Positions 24,761 to 35,739 of a DNA stretch of 64,000 nt are shown here, piece by piece; the first letter of the stretch is position 1, and every line of letters starts with the position of its first letter. The position numbers and the translations under genes were made by a program. Below the pieces are notes generated by a model. The model was not told where the DNA came from, searched no databases, and worked only from the letters and a program-made list of their open reading frames with translations. The DNA is taken from contig JAQGDQ010000197.1 in assembly GCA_030141605.1 (NCBI GenBank), forward strand, positions 297,501 to 361,500. The letters run 5' to 3'. This DNA comes from Tubiluchus corallicola (lineage: Eukaryota; Priapulida; Priapulimorpha; Priapulimorphida; Tubiluchidae).

Positions 24761-24993
24761 TCTTCTGTTAAAGGCTATATCCGTCTTGCATAGGCGGCTC
24801 GCTGAATTGAAGTTGGATTGTTTCCCTTCGAACAAAGTTGAGAGAGACTGACATTGCTGAGCTTCTGTAGCTACACCAAAAAAACGTAATTCTTGTAGTG
24901 AAATAAAAGGCAAAACATTTGTTGAGTGAAAATTGATCTCAATCAAACTACGCATAGAATGACTCCCTGTCAGTTGTGTATAGATGCAGTTTA

Positions 24994-25064
24994 TTTTTCC
25001 CGCCAAAAATCTGCGTTATGATGTCATCCCGGCTGCTATAGTAACAACGCCTGCGCATGCGCAG
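24994..25064 (+). promoter_or_regulatory. Candidate TATA-less promoter (E2F, CRE-like, NRF1)
   Basis: Within 70 bases upstream of an ATG: TTTTTCCCGCCAAAA (E2F-type, 24994-25008), TGATGTCATC (CRE/ATF-like, about 25020-25029), GCTGCTATAGTAAC (resembles an RFX X-box, 25032-25045) and the perfect palindrome TGCGCATGCGCA (NRF1 consensus, 25052-25063). Co-occurrence in a locally GC-rich patch of an otherwise AT-rich region argues for a real promoter. Motif identities come from known animal consensus sites; use in this animal is inferred. Confidence 0.55.
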
Positions 25065-25121
25065 ATGGAATTCACGGCAGACGGACGGCGAATTGTTGAT
25101 CCAGCCACTGTCATCTTTGAT
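25065..25121 (+). CDS. Candidate first coding exon (possible TRPC alternative start)
   Basis: ATG opens directly after the NRF1-like site and encodes MEFTADGRRIVDPATVIFD, followed by a good donor (GAT|GTAAGT) in phase 0. Upstream, the frame stays open to about 24984, so the ATG choice rests on promoter position. The peptide matches no family I know. Phase 0 agrees with the TRPC-like exon at 62885, which begins FDTLVGEVF, so the two could be joined by an intron of about 37.8 kb; that link is inference. It could equally start an unrelated gene whose later exons I do not recognise. Confidence 0.4.
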
Positions 25122-25224
25122 GTAAGTTGCAATTATATTTGTGGTAATAACATTATTTTAAGTTTATTTGATAGTAACCTAGAAGAAGTTAAACTAATTT
25201 TATAGGGAAAATTAAATGTGAAAA

Positions 25225-25380
25225 CAGATTTGCATACCTGCCACGAAAACACAAGGTTCTAGGTTCAAGTCCTGGTTGAAGCAACAATTTTTCAATGCCT
25301 TCGTCAATTAATTTGCCATTGGTCTAATTGCTGTAAGCATCATGTTTCTCTTAATAGGTGAGTATTTTTGCTTCTGAGCT
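25225..25380 (+). mobile_element. tRNA-like SINE remnant (S2), second copy
   Basis: A strong box-B match (AGGTTCAAGTCCTGG) is followed by TTGAAGCAACAATTTTTCAA, parallel to 22915-22955. No convincing box A and no foldable tRNA were found, so it is not called a tRNA gene. Confidence 0.45.
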
Positions 25381-25384
25381 GTGT

Positions 25385-26440
25385 AAATAAGAATAAAAAT
25401 GATGAGAAACTTTATTTAAACGTACTTTGAACAGATCCAGTTCCGATTATTTGAGCCTTTCTAATTAAAACTACCTTACTATTAATATTACTCGTTAAAC
25501 TGGCTTCCGCCTGATGCACCTGCCTGTTGATACTTGTACTGCCATCTATGATCGACTACTGACTATATTGGCTGTTCATTCACAATGCTTTATCAATAAC
25601 AGAGTGACGCAAATGATCTGAATCTACTGGTCGAAAATGTTCACTACATTTTACGAAGTAGTGAGTAGCCTGACTAGAGAAGAGGTATTTTCTCGCAGAG
25701 ATATTTTGTTGCTATAACTACGAAACTAACCAATAGATGTCTCTCACAGTTAAAGATAGGAGCTAGTCGAGAAGCTTGAGTAGAGAAGCTAGATATGGTT
25801 GAAACGAACAGTCTTTTCTATAGAATTTCACCAAAAATGCCACAAGCTTATGTTTAGTTAACAAAATAATCTGGACATATGGTTTATGTTAGTGGCGAGT
25901 AATACAAACGCAACGATTTGTTGAATGGAGCATTCAGTAGAATCGCTAGAGATACACTCCCTAGACAGAGAGCGATGTGTGATGACTGACCCTAAATATT
26001 TGGTAATGCAGAGCATCAACTTTGTCAGAAAAATAGCGAAAAAAATTATTGATCGGACGTTCGTTTTCGCTACAGCTAACCTAGACCATACTAAAAGGAA
26101 ATTTATCCAAACGCCAGTAGAACTAAAAGAGATAAAATTAAAAATGAAAGAAAAAGAAAGGAAAAGAAGGAACCCTAAAGAGAAAAGAAAGGAGGAAGCA
26201 AAGAGAGAATGAACGAATAAACGAACAAACAAATGAAAGAAGGATAAATTAGGAGAATGACTCCTTTTCGGGTGTTTGTTGAAAGTGGATGGAAATATCC
26301 AACAGTAGTAGTGTGATCGCCAGGTTATAGCATCTAGATAAACGCAATCAGCCTGCGATATTTTTTGTTTCCTTTCTTTTTTCTTTCTTTTTTTTTGTTA
26401 CGCTTTTACTGTTTTAGCTTCACTAGTCCTTTTAGCGCAT
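25385..26440. other. Non-coding stretch
   Basis: Frames on opposite strands (25925-26212 plus, Lys/Glu-rich; 25858-26232 minus, Phe/Ser/Leu-rich) overlap on a purine-rich tract. Neither has a domain, so neither is called. Confidence 0.5.
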
Positions 26441-26447
26441 TGCTAAA

Positions 26448-26518
26448 ATTTGTATAGGAAAGTGTGTCTATTGAAAAAGACATTGAAAAAAACATTGTAC
26501 ACACTTTCTTATACAAAT
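26448..26518. repeat. Hairpin with 20-bp near-perfect arms
   Basis: Arms 26448-26467 (ATTTGTATAGGAAAGTGTGT) and 26499-26518 pair at 19 of 20 positions across a 31-base loop. The size is that of a miRNA precursor or a tiny foldback element; nothing here decides between them. Confidence 0.85.
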
Positions 26519-27193
26519 GTTACACAAAAAAACTTTAGGTCCCTGATGCTTCTTAACTAGTTAATAGCCTGAGAGGTGCTGCCTTGGACGATGATGACAT
26601 CTGACATTTCAGCCAAGGAGGAGCTGGATTAATGATTATAGGCAACACTGCTTCAGCTCTCTCTGGACACTTATCACGTAAACTCAATCTATAAGTAACG
26701 ATTGTGTTTACTGCACAGATTTCAGACCCTCGTGGAAGCTATGAAACTAGTTCTAATTTGATAGTCGATGACCACGTGACTCGGGTTTTAATAATACAAC
26801 TGCTATAATACTAAAAGGTGCTGTTCGCCAGTTGTACTGATACATATGACTTAGAAGACTATAACAGTAGTTCTTTGAGCACGGATACTTATATGTGTTA
26901 AACCAATACCCAGTGACCTCAATGAGAAGTTAACAGGGATGAATTTTCCGTGCTTTGTTAGTTTTCAAAAAGTTTCTTTTTATCGATTAATTTTTAACTT
27001 GCCCAGCCTGTGATTCCTTAGTTGTAAAAGACTTCATTAATAAAAAAGTTGTTCCTTGTTCCTTCAATCTGAAAACTGCTCTAACTACGATAGCTCCCAC
27101 AAAGTTTTTATGTAGATGTTGCATGGACTACAAAGAAATAGTTTGAACTCGCGGCAAACAACCGTGACGAGGAGAAACAACTAATAGATCTTA

Positions 27194-27209
27194 CCCCCCC
27201 CCCCCCCCC
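27194..27209. repeat. Poly-C run
   Basis: Sixteen consecutive C residues. Confidence 0.95.
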
Positions 27210-27344
27210 ATTCCGGGAAGTAACAAATCCGTTTTTCCCAGTTTCCTATTACAATTGTTTGAACGTTGAAGTTGTGTTACGTTTTGCGAAGGAAACAATA
27301 GATGTCAACTGTGGCAAAAAGCTTTCAGTTGTTTACTGTCTAAA

Positions 27345-27990
27345 TTATTCCACAATATAGCACCATTATACTCTTTAGTACATGATAGACTGTTTCAGTT
27401 TTATAACATTGCTTCTGCATTTAGGGATGTGGAATTTGTAATAGGCTCTATTGTCGAGTTCCATATGAGTTATAATGTTGTTGTAATTGAAAAAAAAACT
27501 GTAATAAACATCAGGCACTAGGTTATTAACATATTTGTACGTGGACAGATTAGTTTGCCTATCGGCTGTATAACATTTTTTGAAAATTCCAACTGCTTTA
27601 CTAAGTTTTTAATAAATATGGTTGACATGTTTTCCACGATCAAACCTCATCCAAAATAAAATAAAATAAAATTTTTAACTTGTTTAACGTGAATGATAAA
27701 AGCACAAGCGACTTAAATCAGACAGTTCTCGTAAGATGTCTTTTGTTTTTTGCTACAAAAATGATAAAATTAGTATTTTTTGCATTCACGCTTAATTCAT
27801 AAGCCTTAACTTTAGTTCTTGGCAAACTGAAACTGGACGGCATTTAACAAATAAGTTACGTCCTTGGTTTTAAGGAATTGGTGTTATTTTAGCCATCTTT
27901 AGTTCTTTTAGTAAGACACCGGTCAGAGAAAAATATTGATTCTTTTATTATTCTGGTTGGTAAGCGTTACCACGATTGACTTACATACGG
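27345..27990 (-). mobile_element. LINE (second lineage), internally deleted copy
   Basis: The sequence from 27345 to about 27770 aligns with 51449-52060, for example TAAATTATTCCACA, TTATTAACATATTTGTACGTG, CATTTTTTGAAAATTCCAA and CTCATCCAAAA, and lacks about 215 bases corresponding to 51645-51860. On the minus strand, 27925-27830 encodes LLKELKMAKITPIP and then FVKCRPVSVC, resembling the entry to the RT domain (AK..PI.K ... YRPVS). RT motifs A, B and C, which should lie between these parts, are absent. Stops and frameshifts are frequent. Confidence 0.8.
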
Positions 27991-28225
27991 ATTTATAACA
28001 TGAACAGTAACACCGTCATTTAGAAATTTATTTAGGAACTTTTGTTTGGGAACGTTTAAGAATTTCTGTCACTATTTTTAGTGAAACCTCTGTCTTCTTG
28101 TTTAAAATATTCTATGAAAGTTAGCAGTGTGACACGAATGGATATGAGACACGATGTGGTCTAAATGTGACATTGTAACTGCAATAAAGGTAGTTTTAAA
28201 TAAAACAATTAATCTCGTAAATTGG

Positions 28226-28231
28226 TTTATT
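28226..28231 (-). terminator. Candidate polyadenylation signal
   Basis: AATAAA on the minus strand (TTTATT on plus), about 190 bases beyond the stop codon of the secreted-protein gene. The motif is common in AT-rich DNA, so this is only a candidate. Confidence 0.35.
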
Positions 28232-28420
28232 AAACATATATTTGTACAATACTGGATTAAATAAAGTATGGCCTTGATGATGTCACAATTGCTTGACACT
28301 AACAGGCGTTTTACTGCTTCACATACAAACGCCACTTCTGTAGATGGTTAGAGGCTGTAAGTAATACTATTGACTCTAATCATGCTAAACGTTGCTGCAT
28401 GAATGCTTCATGCTAATGAA

Positions 28421-29809
28421 TTAATAGAAATGATATGGCTGATGGAAAGTGTGAAGACGAGGATAAGGTCCATGACGTCCATCGCGTCCACCATAATGAG
28501 GCCCGCCATGAGTATCGTACCCTTGATAAATTGACGGGGGAGCTACGTATGAATGAAAACGGGAATTGGCAATTGGCCCGCCTTGTCCCTGGTGTATTGC
28601 AGGTTCTGGGTCTTCATGAATCACTTGTCTTGGTGCAACGTGGATGGAAGGCTCAGGCACAGAATGCACCGTTACACGCTTCGGTTCGAATCTCACCTCA
28701 GTGTATGGGTCGGGATCTGGAAACACCACGTGGTGCCGATCAAAATGTATTGAAGGATCCATGACAGGATATATCATTCGCTTTGGTTCAATATATCTTA
28801 AGGGCAGCACGTCTGGCTTAATATCTGCTGCCACTTCTTCAACTTCCACCACATGTGCTGGTGCTACACGTTCAACTTGGTGAACAACTGGTAGTGAGAC
28901 TGGTCGCTCGAATTGGAACACAGGTGCTGATTTTACTTCTTCCACTTGCTCAACTGCCACCACTTGTCTTGATGGAAGCCTATCAAGAAACCTAGTTGCT
29001 GATGCTACATTCCCAACTTCCTCAACTGCTTCTACCACCTGTCTTGATGGAAGCCTATCAAGAAACCTAGTTGCTGATGCTACATTCCCAACTTCTTCCA
29101 CTTCTTCAATTTCTTCCACTTGTCTTGGGGCTACTACTCGCATAATTCGCACTGGGGGCGCTACGTCTTCTTCCACTGTCTCTTCAATGCGTACTAGTCC
29201 CGGAGCGGCTCGCACAAGTGGCCTGGGTTCGATAGGTAACAGTGCTTTAGGGTGAGCTGCGGGCGTGGGCATTGGATCGTACTCTGTTGGCTCATAATAG
29301 AAACCTGGTTCTCTCTCAAATGCATAAGCAGCACCTTGTTCAGAACTTCCTTCGCCTGATGCTTCCTGTTTATATTCTTGGTGGGCTTCTTGTGATGCTT
29401 GTCGTGCAGCAGAGAGTGTAATACCAGCTTCTCCTTTACCAGATCCTTCCCTTTCTGAATAGCTGCTCTCGTACTCTTTTGCAGTGCCAGACTTAAACGA
29501 AGTACCAATGACAGCTGGTTTTCTTCTGCCCTCGTATGCTTCACGAGGAGCTTCGGCAGCTGCAACGTCACGCCACCTATTGAAGTCAAAACTTTCCAAG
29601 TCGACATAGTAATTATCGAATTTTCCTATTCCAAAAGGTCGGCTGTCAATATTGTTGAAATCCTGTACGTAGCTTCCGCGTTCATAACTAGGACGCTTGG
29701 CTACTACATACTCATCATCGTATTTGTAAGAGGCTCCAGTTCCAAATCCACCCCAGCACAGCGTACCAGCTATGCACGCTGACAAGATTACCACTCTTAG
29801 TAAGTTCAT
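28421..29809 (-). CDS. Secreted Val/Glu/Pro/His-rich repeat protein
   Basis: A 462-codon frame ending in TAA. The start is ATG at 29809-29807 (MNLLRVVILSACIAGTLCWG, a clear signal peptide). A further seven in-frame codons upstream (opening M-T-L-L) cross a splice acceptor (TTTTTTCTAG at 29820-29811) and are intronic. After the signal come a Tyr/Asp/Arg-rich part, an acidic Ser/Glu/Gln region (about 110-165), Val-Glu-Glu repeats with a perfect 25-residue duplication (about 236-284, NVASATRFLDRLPSRQVV), a 34-residue near-repeat starting EPKR at about 341 and 375 with a shared PSIH core, and a Gly/His/Tyr tail ending PYHFY. No catalytic domain, membrane segment or Cys framework is seen. It looks like an extracellular-matrix, shell or cuticle-type protein; the family is not recognised and the role is inference. 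Overlapping frames on both strands are shadows. Confidence 0.85.
   Translation of the reverse strand: MNLLRVVILSACIAGTLCWGGFGTGASYKYDDEYVVAKRPSYERGSYVQDFNNIDSRPFGIGKFDNYYVDLESFDFNRWRDVAAAEAPREAYEGRRKPAVIGTSFKSGTAKEYESSYSEREGSGKGEAGITLSAARQASQEAHQEYKQEASGEGSSEQGAAYAFEREPGFYYEPTEYDPMPTPAAHPKALLPIEPRPLVRAAPGLVRIEETVEEDVAPPVRIMRVVAPRQVEEIEEVEEVGNVASATRFLDRLPSRQVVEAVEEVGNVASATRFLDRLPSRQVVAVEQVEEVKSAPVFQFERPVSLPVVHQVERVAPAHVVEVEEVAADIKPDVLPLRYIEPKRMIYPVMDPSIHFDRHHVVFPDPDPYTEVRFEPKRVTVHSVPEPSIHVAPRQVIHEDPEPAIHQGQGGPIANSRFHSYVAPPSIYQGYDTHGGPHYGGRDGRHGPYPRLHTFHQPYHFY
28966..29095 (-). repeat. 75-bp in-frame tandem duplication
   Basis: GTCTTGATGGAAGCCTATCA begins at 28966 and again at 29041, 75 bases apart (25 codons), and the copies are near-identical through TGCTACATTCCCAACTTC. 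It lies inside the secreted-protein gene and accounts for its doubled protein segment. Confidence 0.95.
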
Positions 29810-29810
29810 T

Positions 29811-29951
29811 CTAGAAAAAAGCAAGGTCAATGTAATCCTGTTCCGTGTGTTGAGAAAGAGTGAAAGAGAGAGAGAGCGCGGGAGACAGAGAGAGAAAGAG
29901 AGACAGAAAGAGGGAGAGAGGGAGAGAGCAAGAGAGAGGGAGAGAGAGAGA

Positions 29952-30020
<69 letters not shown>

Positions 30021-31136
30021 TTGTGCCAGATTGATGTTATTGATAGCGCTTTCAGTTAATTAAAACTTTGTAAACTTTGTAAAAAAGTTAAACTTGACTT
30101 TATGACATTAAAGACTTCTTTAAGTAACAATGTTTTAGCCAGCGAAGTAATAATAACCTCTTTTGGAATACAAAATGTTTCAACTTTTATCGAACAACTT
30201 TTTATGTCCCTAGCATAGCGTGTGCGTTGCGTTTATAATTGTGTCTACACAAAATTGCACTGCTGTTCAACATTTTTAGCGGATTCAGGATCTCATGTCC
30301 ATATTTTCAACTGGGACAACAGTGAGCTACTACAGATTAAAAAAAGGTCCCCTTATAAACACTATGATGGCACTCTGTATCCTTTCTGACCTTAACATGC
30401 AACAATATGAAATGTGGACACAGTAATAATTGTATAAAATGTTTCAGTAGAAGTAAAAAACGTAAATAACTTTGTCGCTCGTACATTTTAGCGTTAGAAA
30501 GTATTTGCATAACTTAGGCTGTTTAACAGTATGCCAAAAAAGTTTTCAAGTAAACTTTACTCCAATCGCTTCGACAGAACTTGGTTGAAAAATAATATTA
30601 ATGCACGCTGTCTGTTACCGGGCTATATTACGAATAGCAGAAAAGCTGCAAAAACTACAGGGAGAAGTGGCAACGTGTAACTCGAAACTGGAAAGCACAC
30701 CTAGTTTCAAATCATTAAATTTACCTCACTTCAGAAATGTCCGTAGGTCTATGCAATCACTTAGAAGTTTCAAATCAGTGAGTGTTATAGTATAATTATT
30801 TGTTGGTCATTTACTTATACTGCTTACAGCTGTCTTACATGCTTATTAACATTGCATCACAAAGAATAAAAAGTATAAACGTCATTAATATTTTTATTTA
30901 ACTGTACTAACGTTTCTATAAAGCATTCTTTGTGAAAAACATAATAAGTACATTACAGAAAAATACAACTTGTTAAGAGCCAAAGGACTTCACTGATAAT
31001 AAGCATAAAATTAAAAAGTTATTAAACAATGACAACAACAAAGAAACAAAAAATGATTCGTTTTAATTAATTACCTGTTGTCGATAATGCCTTTTATATT
31101 TCGATCGCATTTTTCCCAAAAAAATCCCGTACTCAC
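29811..31136 (-). other. Predicted 5' UTR intron of the secreted-protein gene
   Basis: The donor at 31136-31131 reads AGAG|GTGAGTA on the minus strand. The acceptor at 29820-29811 is TTTTTTCTAG, one base before the ATG. The intron would be about 1.33 kb and contains a long CT tract (minus sense) near its 3' end. It is inferred from splice signals only. Confidence 0.5.
29852..30018. repeat. (GA)n microsatellite
   Basis: An interrupted GA array from 29852 becomes pure by about 29955. On the gene's strand it is a CT tract 40-210 bases upstream of the acceptor. Arg/Glu-rich plus-strand frames here are artefacts. Confidence 0.95.
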
Positions 31137-31205
31137 CTCTTATTAGACCGTGTGATAAAGGTCCTTCGAAGCGTCGAACCTCCCTGTAAGTGTCAAACAA
31201 ATGGC
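31137..31205 (-). other. Predicted non-coding first exon of the secreted-protein gene
   Basis: Lies about 25-30 bases downstream of a TATA box and ends at a strong donor (AG|GTGAGT). It contains no ATG in minus sense after about 31203, so translation would start in the next exon. The 5' limit is estimated from TATA spacing. Confidence 0.45.
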
Positions 31206-31229
31206 ATAGTTGTAACACTTTCTCTACTC

Positions 31230-31235
31230 TTTATA
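31230..31235 (-). promoter_or_regulatory. TATA box for the secreted-protein gene
   Basis: TATAAAG in minus sense, within GCATTATAAAGAGTAG. The spacing to the predicted first exon is typical (about 25-30 bases). Confidence 0.45.
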
Positions 31236-31239
31236 ATGC

Positions 31240-34225
31240 TTTTTTTAAAAGCTGACCCAAATGATTTAGCTTAGAGCAGTATCGCTTGACCAGAAGAAAG
31301 TGATGGGGCAGACGCAGTTTCAGGGGGCGCGCTGTATATTTGTTTTCTTGAACAATGTATAAACAAAAAAGGCAAATATTCCATTAACCTAAGAGCAGAG
31401 TTCTAAGACGTGCATCTTTTCCCAATTCTTAATAACAGTTTTCGGAACTTGTGTGATTTTAGACTTAATTTGTTCTGCTCTTGTTGAAATTCTTGAAGTA
31501 ATAAATAATGGTGCTTTAGTGAAAGTTTATTTATGAATCACTGTACCGTATTCACTTACTTCTTGATAGAGTTCAGAGGGTCACTAGATATCTGCAGCCG
31601 AAGGTTTTACTACACCTTTTTATAAGCTTTATAAAGCTAAACGTAGACCCAAATTGTGTTCAAAAAGAAAATATGTCCAATGTCTGCAATACACTGATAA
31701 ACATTTAATAAACAGTTAAGTAATAATAAGTCAAAAGTACCAATGACCCTATTTTTATTAATCATTTTCGGCTTCAGACAGGATCATCAATTTGTTATTA
31801 GCAGTGTCACAAGTAGGCTATACAAGCAAGTTTTGATTCAGCTTTGACATAGCTACAGGTGCAAAACTTATCACTTTTCTAGTACGTCAGGTGTATCAGA
31901 ATAATCAGGCCGGTCACAATTACTAAATGATAATTAAATTGTGTATCGTGACATTTTCTATGTTCGTTTGAGCAAAAACAGAATTCCGGGGGGAAGTTAA
32001 AGTTTGTGGTGTATTGGAAACACGTATGAAAACTTTTGCATACTGTAGATTTATAAGTAATAAAAAGTAATTAACTGCCAAACGTGAACCTAAATTGTGA
32101 TGGACGTTCACTTATATCACCAATTTTTAAACATACTTGTTTCTAATTTCTAGCTTGGTTAATTTACAGATGTATGCGCGCATGGTGTCTAAGGAAGTAA
32201 AATCATTAACCAAAGCAATACACCACGTTCAAAAAAGTTGGCACAGAAGATTAAGAACTTTATTAAATGTTCATTCTCACAATAAGTCCATTCTTTGATG
32301 AGAAATGCCTTATTGTATCGGTGAACATTGAATAGTGATATCTGGATTCGACTCAAGTTCAACGGATAGAATGGTGATTTCTAATTATAAATTTCAACAA
32401 AATTACCTACGAAAATCCTTCATCAACATTAAACACTCATTTTCACTTTGCTCAAAAATTATATTGTTTTTGTAGTTTGTGTGTTTATTTGTTCCTTCTC
32501 TGTCTATCTGTTGATTAATATATTTGTCTTGTCAAAGGTCTGCCTTTCTCTCCGCCTATCTGTTTATTTGACTGCATACAATTAATGAACTCTAAATCGA
32601 AGTACTGAAAATAATTTACCTTTCGCTTTCCAGTACTGTTTTAATGAGGGAATTTTTACCATTCAATGTGCTGGAATTTTCTAAAATGGAATCCATTCTT
32701 TAACCATTTGTGACTAGAATCATAATTATCAAATCAACTTCTGTATATGTGCTTTATGAGTATGAGTGATTAATGTTTAACGCTCATGTTTCAACGACCT
32801 CTTCTACACAGCCTACGGTCACATACAGTATAGTAATAATACAGGCTTTTCTGTCCCATATAATAATTTCGGTATAATTTCGCTTCTGTCTCGCATTATT
32901 AGTCTGTAAATGCAAAATTAATGCAAATGTTAAAGGTAAAAACGAATAATATGACATTCCTGTAATAATGACTTGTCGTAGCAGATATCTCAGCGAAAAT
33001 ATCAGATGTCACCTGACATTTAAAATCAGCAATTATGTAGCCAGTTTGATTTTGTCTACGCGATTATGAACAGTAGCTGCAAGCTTCATTTCATCAAACA
33101 ATAATTAATTCACCATCGTGACTGTTGTCATCATCGTTTTCGACGACTATCATCGTCATCGTCATAAATCAATGTATTTAAACATAACAGAGTTTAGAGT
33201 TTCATGCATCAGCCAAAAAATTACATCAAAATATAACAAATAAGAAACATACCATTTACTACAGAACAGATGACAGTTTCTCTAATTAAGAAACATTAAT
33301 TTAGGCCCCCGTGTATTCAACAGGTTAAAAGACGGATAAGTTAATGTTAAAAAACTACTCATATTTTTAACAATCTATTTACAATAGTTTCATATTACAG
33401 GCACGAGTGTGAAATTTGAATATTAATACTGTCAGTTGCATTATATACAAAGTTGATTATAAGTTAAGAACGTTTAAGTCATTCTGATTTCTGACCCGCT
33501 AAAAATTTAAATTTCTCTTGCTTAGGCATAACAGAAAAGTAGGTATAAATTGTAGGTATAAACTCATGTACACATACGCTTCATGTAGTTCATTAAATTC
33601 TTAATTGCTTAGTCCCACGCAGCAAGTGATTAAATTATAGTGTATTCCAAATTTCTAATTATATAACTATGGATCTCTGTTACACATCGCATACGCGCTC
33701 TTTCACTTACTACGTTTGTAGCCAGTGATTTTTTCTGTTTTTGTGTTTTTCAGCTACATTTTTATTTGCTGTGATTTTAATGATGGTATCCTTTTCGAAA
33801 TTTATCTAGATTTTAAGTAAAAATAACATTAAAAAATAGTAATGTCGTTTAAGTTTCCCCGTTTTTCCTACGCCGGCTCATTTACAATTCCATTCATACA
33901 CCAGTTAGTTGACAATAATCATCTAAGAAATTATTGTCTAAGAAATGCTTAACTCATAATTAATTAATTATGTTTAAAAGCTGAGTATGTGACAAGTATT
34001 CCTAGCACTCACTCTTAAATACAACTTGAATACACTCTTGAAAGAAGTACTGCATTACAGTAGATTTTTTGGACATTTTAACAATTGTTCTGTTTATTTA
34101 TATTTATTCACAAATTCAGGAATTCACTTGCATTACAGCTCAGATTTATTGCTAATGAGTATGAATAAAAAAAATCCCACAGTTAAAAAAGTTTCCTTTT
34201 TCCTTGTTTTTAAGTGCGTGATTTA
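31240..34225. other. Non-coding stretch
   Basis: AT-rich. It holds a cryptic CAT/CGT patch at 33110-33170 and an AATTAATTAATTATG run near 33958. No gene is seen. Confidence 0.5.
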
Positions 34226-34229
34226 GCTG

Positions 34230-34321
<92 letters not shown>

Positions 34322-34356
34322 TTTTCCCCCTCTCTCCCGTTCTCCCTCTCTCTCTG
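34230..34356. repeat. (CT)n microsatellite
   Basis: A pure CT array of about 87 bases, then a C/T-rich degenerate end. It is preceded by TTTAAGTGCGTGATTT, the same 16-mer as before the ATT array at 23685. Confidence 0.97.
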
Positions 34357-34359
34357 AAA

Positions 34360-35460
34360 TATTTATTCATATCCCTTAATCACCAACATAACGTGTAGAT
34401 TCTTTCAAAAAGGTATAAACCTAATTGCCAAGTACTTCATAATAACAGCTGTTGAGTTTCGGCTCAAGACAAATTCCTGTAGATCATATGTCTGTGTGCC
34501 AGAATTTTTTTTAAAAAATAATGTTGTACTTAGTTAGAAGTCGGTGAAGTTACTGCGTATAATAAAGAAGCACGTTTTGATAATCACTCGGGCAGTTAGA
34601 TGCTGAACTGCAGTTGATGCGCTATACCATTACCAGCATAGGAGATTAATTAATTTCCTGGACACCCTGGGGAACCATTTCGTAGCACGTCGGTCAACGA
34701 CTGAATTAACACAGCGTGTTAGAGCGGATCTACTTTGGGTGCACAAAGCAGTTGTTTTATTTTTAACAAAATGTAATGCAAAAAGATAATTTCAGGGCAG
34801 TAAGTAACACATTTATCAAATTTTTCTTTGACTGATTGGTAATATAGTTGCAGGAGACAACAGCAGTAAAAACTATCATTTATTCGTTCAAACTGGGGGA
34901 TAAACATCCATGTGAGGGCAACCTACGCTTTGGCTTTATTAATTGAATTGCCATCTCTATTGCTCGCATATGTCACACGACAGGACGCGGTTTAATGTGG
35001 CAAGTGGGTTTTCGGTTTTGTTTTTGATGTGTTCGAGTTTTAGATGAGGTTAAATCTTTTTATTGCGTAATAATTATTGTGTATTTTATAACGCAGAGCA
35101 AGTCCGCACCTACATGTGTACTGCTGTACAAAACAGGTGGATTGCACTAAATGTATATTATGGAGGATGCCAAAACGGAAAGAAGAGAATGTTTCGTGGT
35201 ATGAAAGTATTTTTGAAGCTTTGCAAAAAGGCGAAGATCATTGCAAAGTTTTTTTCTGTATGTTCGCGGTCACTAAAAAGAATAGAACAATATTGAAGCG
35301 CAACTGCACTGCGTTGCAGGTCTTTAGGGAGATCTTCAAAACGTAAAAACAATAGTCCAGATTTTTCAAACGTCAAAAGTTAAAAAAACAAAATGTACCA
35401 TTATTCAAACTACATGTCTTTAGATGCATGCTTTTGTGAAACCGTGATAATTTTATTTAG
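34360..35460. other. Non-coding stretch
   Basis: Overlapping frames at 35063-35376 on both strands carry no recognised domain. The plus frame from 35116 reads somewhat like protein (Cys/Lys-rich) but has neither a partner exon nor homology I know. Confidence 0.45.
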
Positions 35461-35467
35461 ACTTTTT

Positions 35468-35739
35468 AGGTAGGGAGCCCTAGAGGTTTGGTAACAGTTA
35501 TGAAAAAATCAGTTTTCACTACGGTTGTGTTAACCGTTTTTTAACAAACGAAAAACAACTCTTCTAGTTTATTTAAAGAATTTACAGTAAGTTTACTTCT
35601 AGCTATGTAAATGTCGCTAAAATATATCACGAGTAAAAATATTCACGATTAGCGAGTTAGAGCCTTAGAAGGTGGCTCTGTCTGAGGGGGCCATAATTTC
35701 ATTAGCTAAGAGGCCACAAAAGGTCATAATTCAGCCCTG
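35468..35739 (+). mobile_element. MITE-A copy 2, 5' truncated
   Basis: Lacks the first about 70 bases of the family but keeps GGTTTGGTAACAGTTATG, GTAAATGTCGCTAAAATATA, GCGAGTTAGAG and TAATTTCATTAGC. Its 3' terminus is the best preserved, TCATAATTCAGCCCTG, ending in CCCTG, the complement of the CAGGG start. Confidence 0.75.

Noticed and set aside
25925-26212. Lys/Glu-rich 95-codon plus frame
   Set aside because: It depends on a purine-rich AAAGAAAGG tract at its end, an opposing frame is equally open, and no domain is seen.
29194-29607. 137-codon minus frame and several plus frames over 28435-28883
   Set aside because: Shadows of the secreted-protein gene, which alone has a signal peptide, coherent repeats and splice context.
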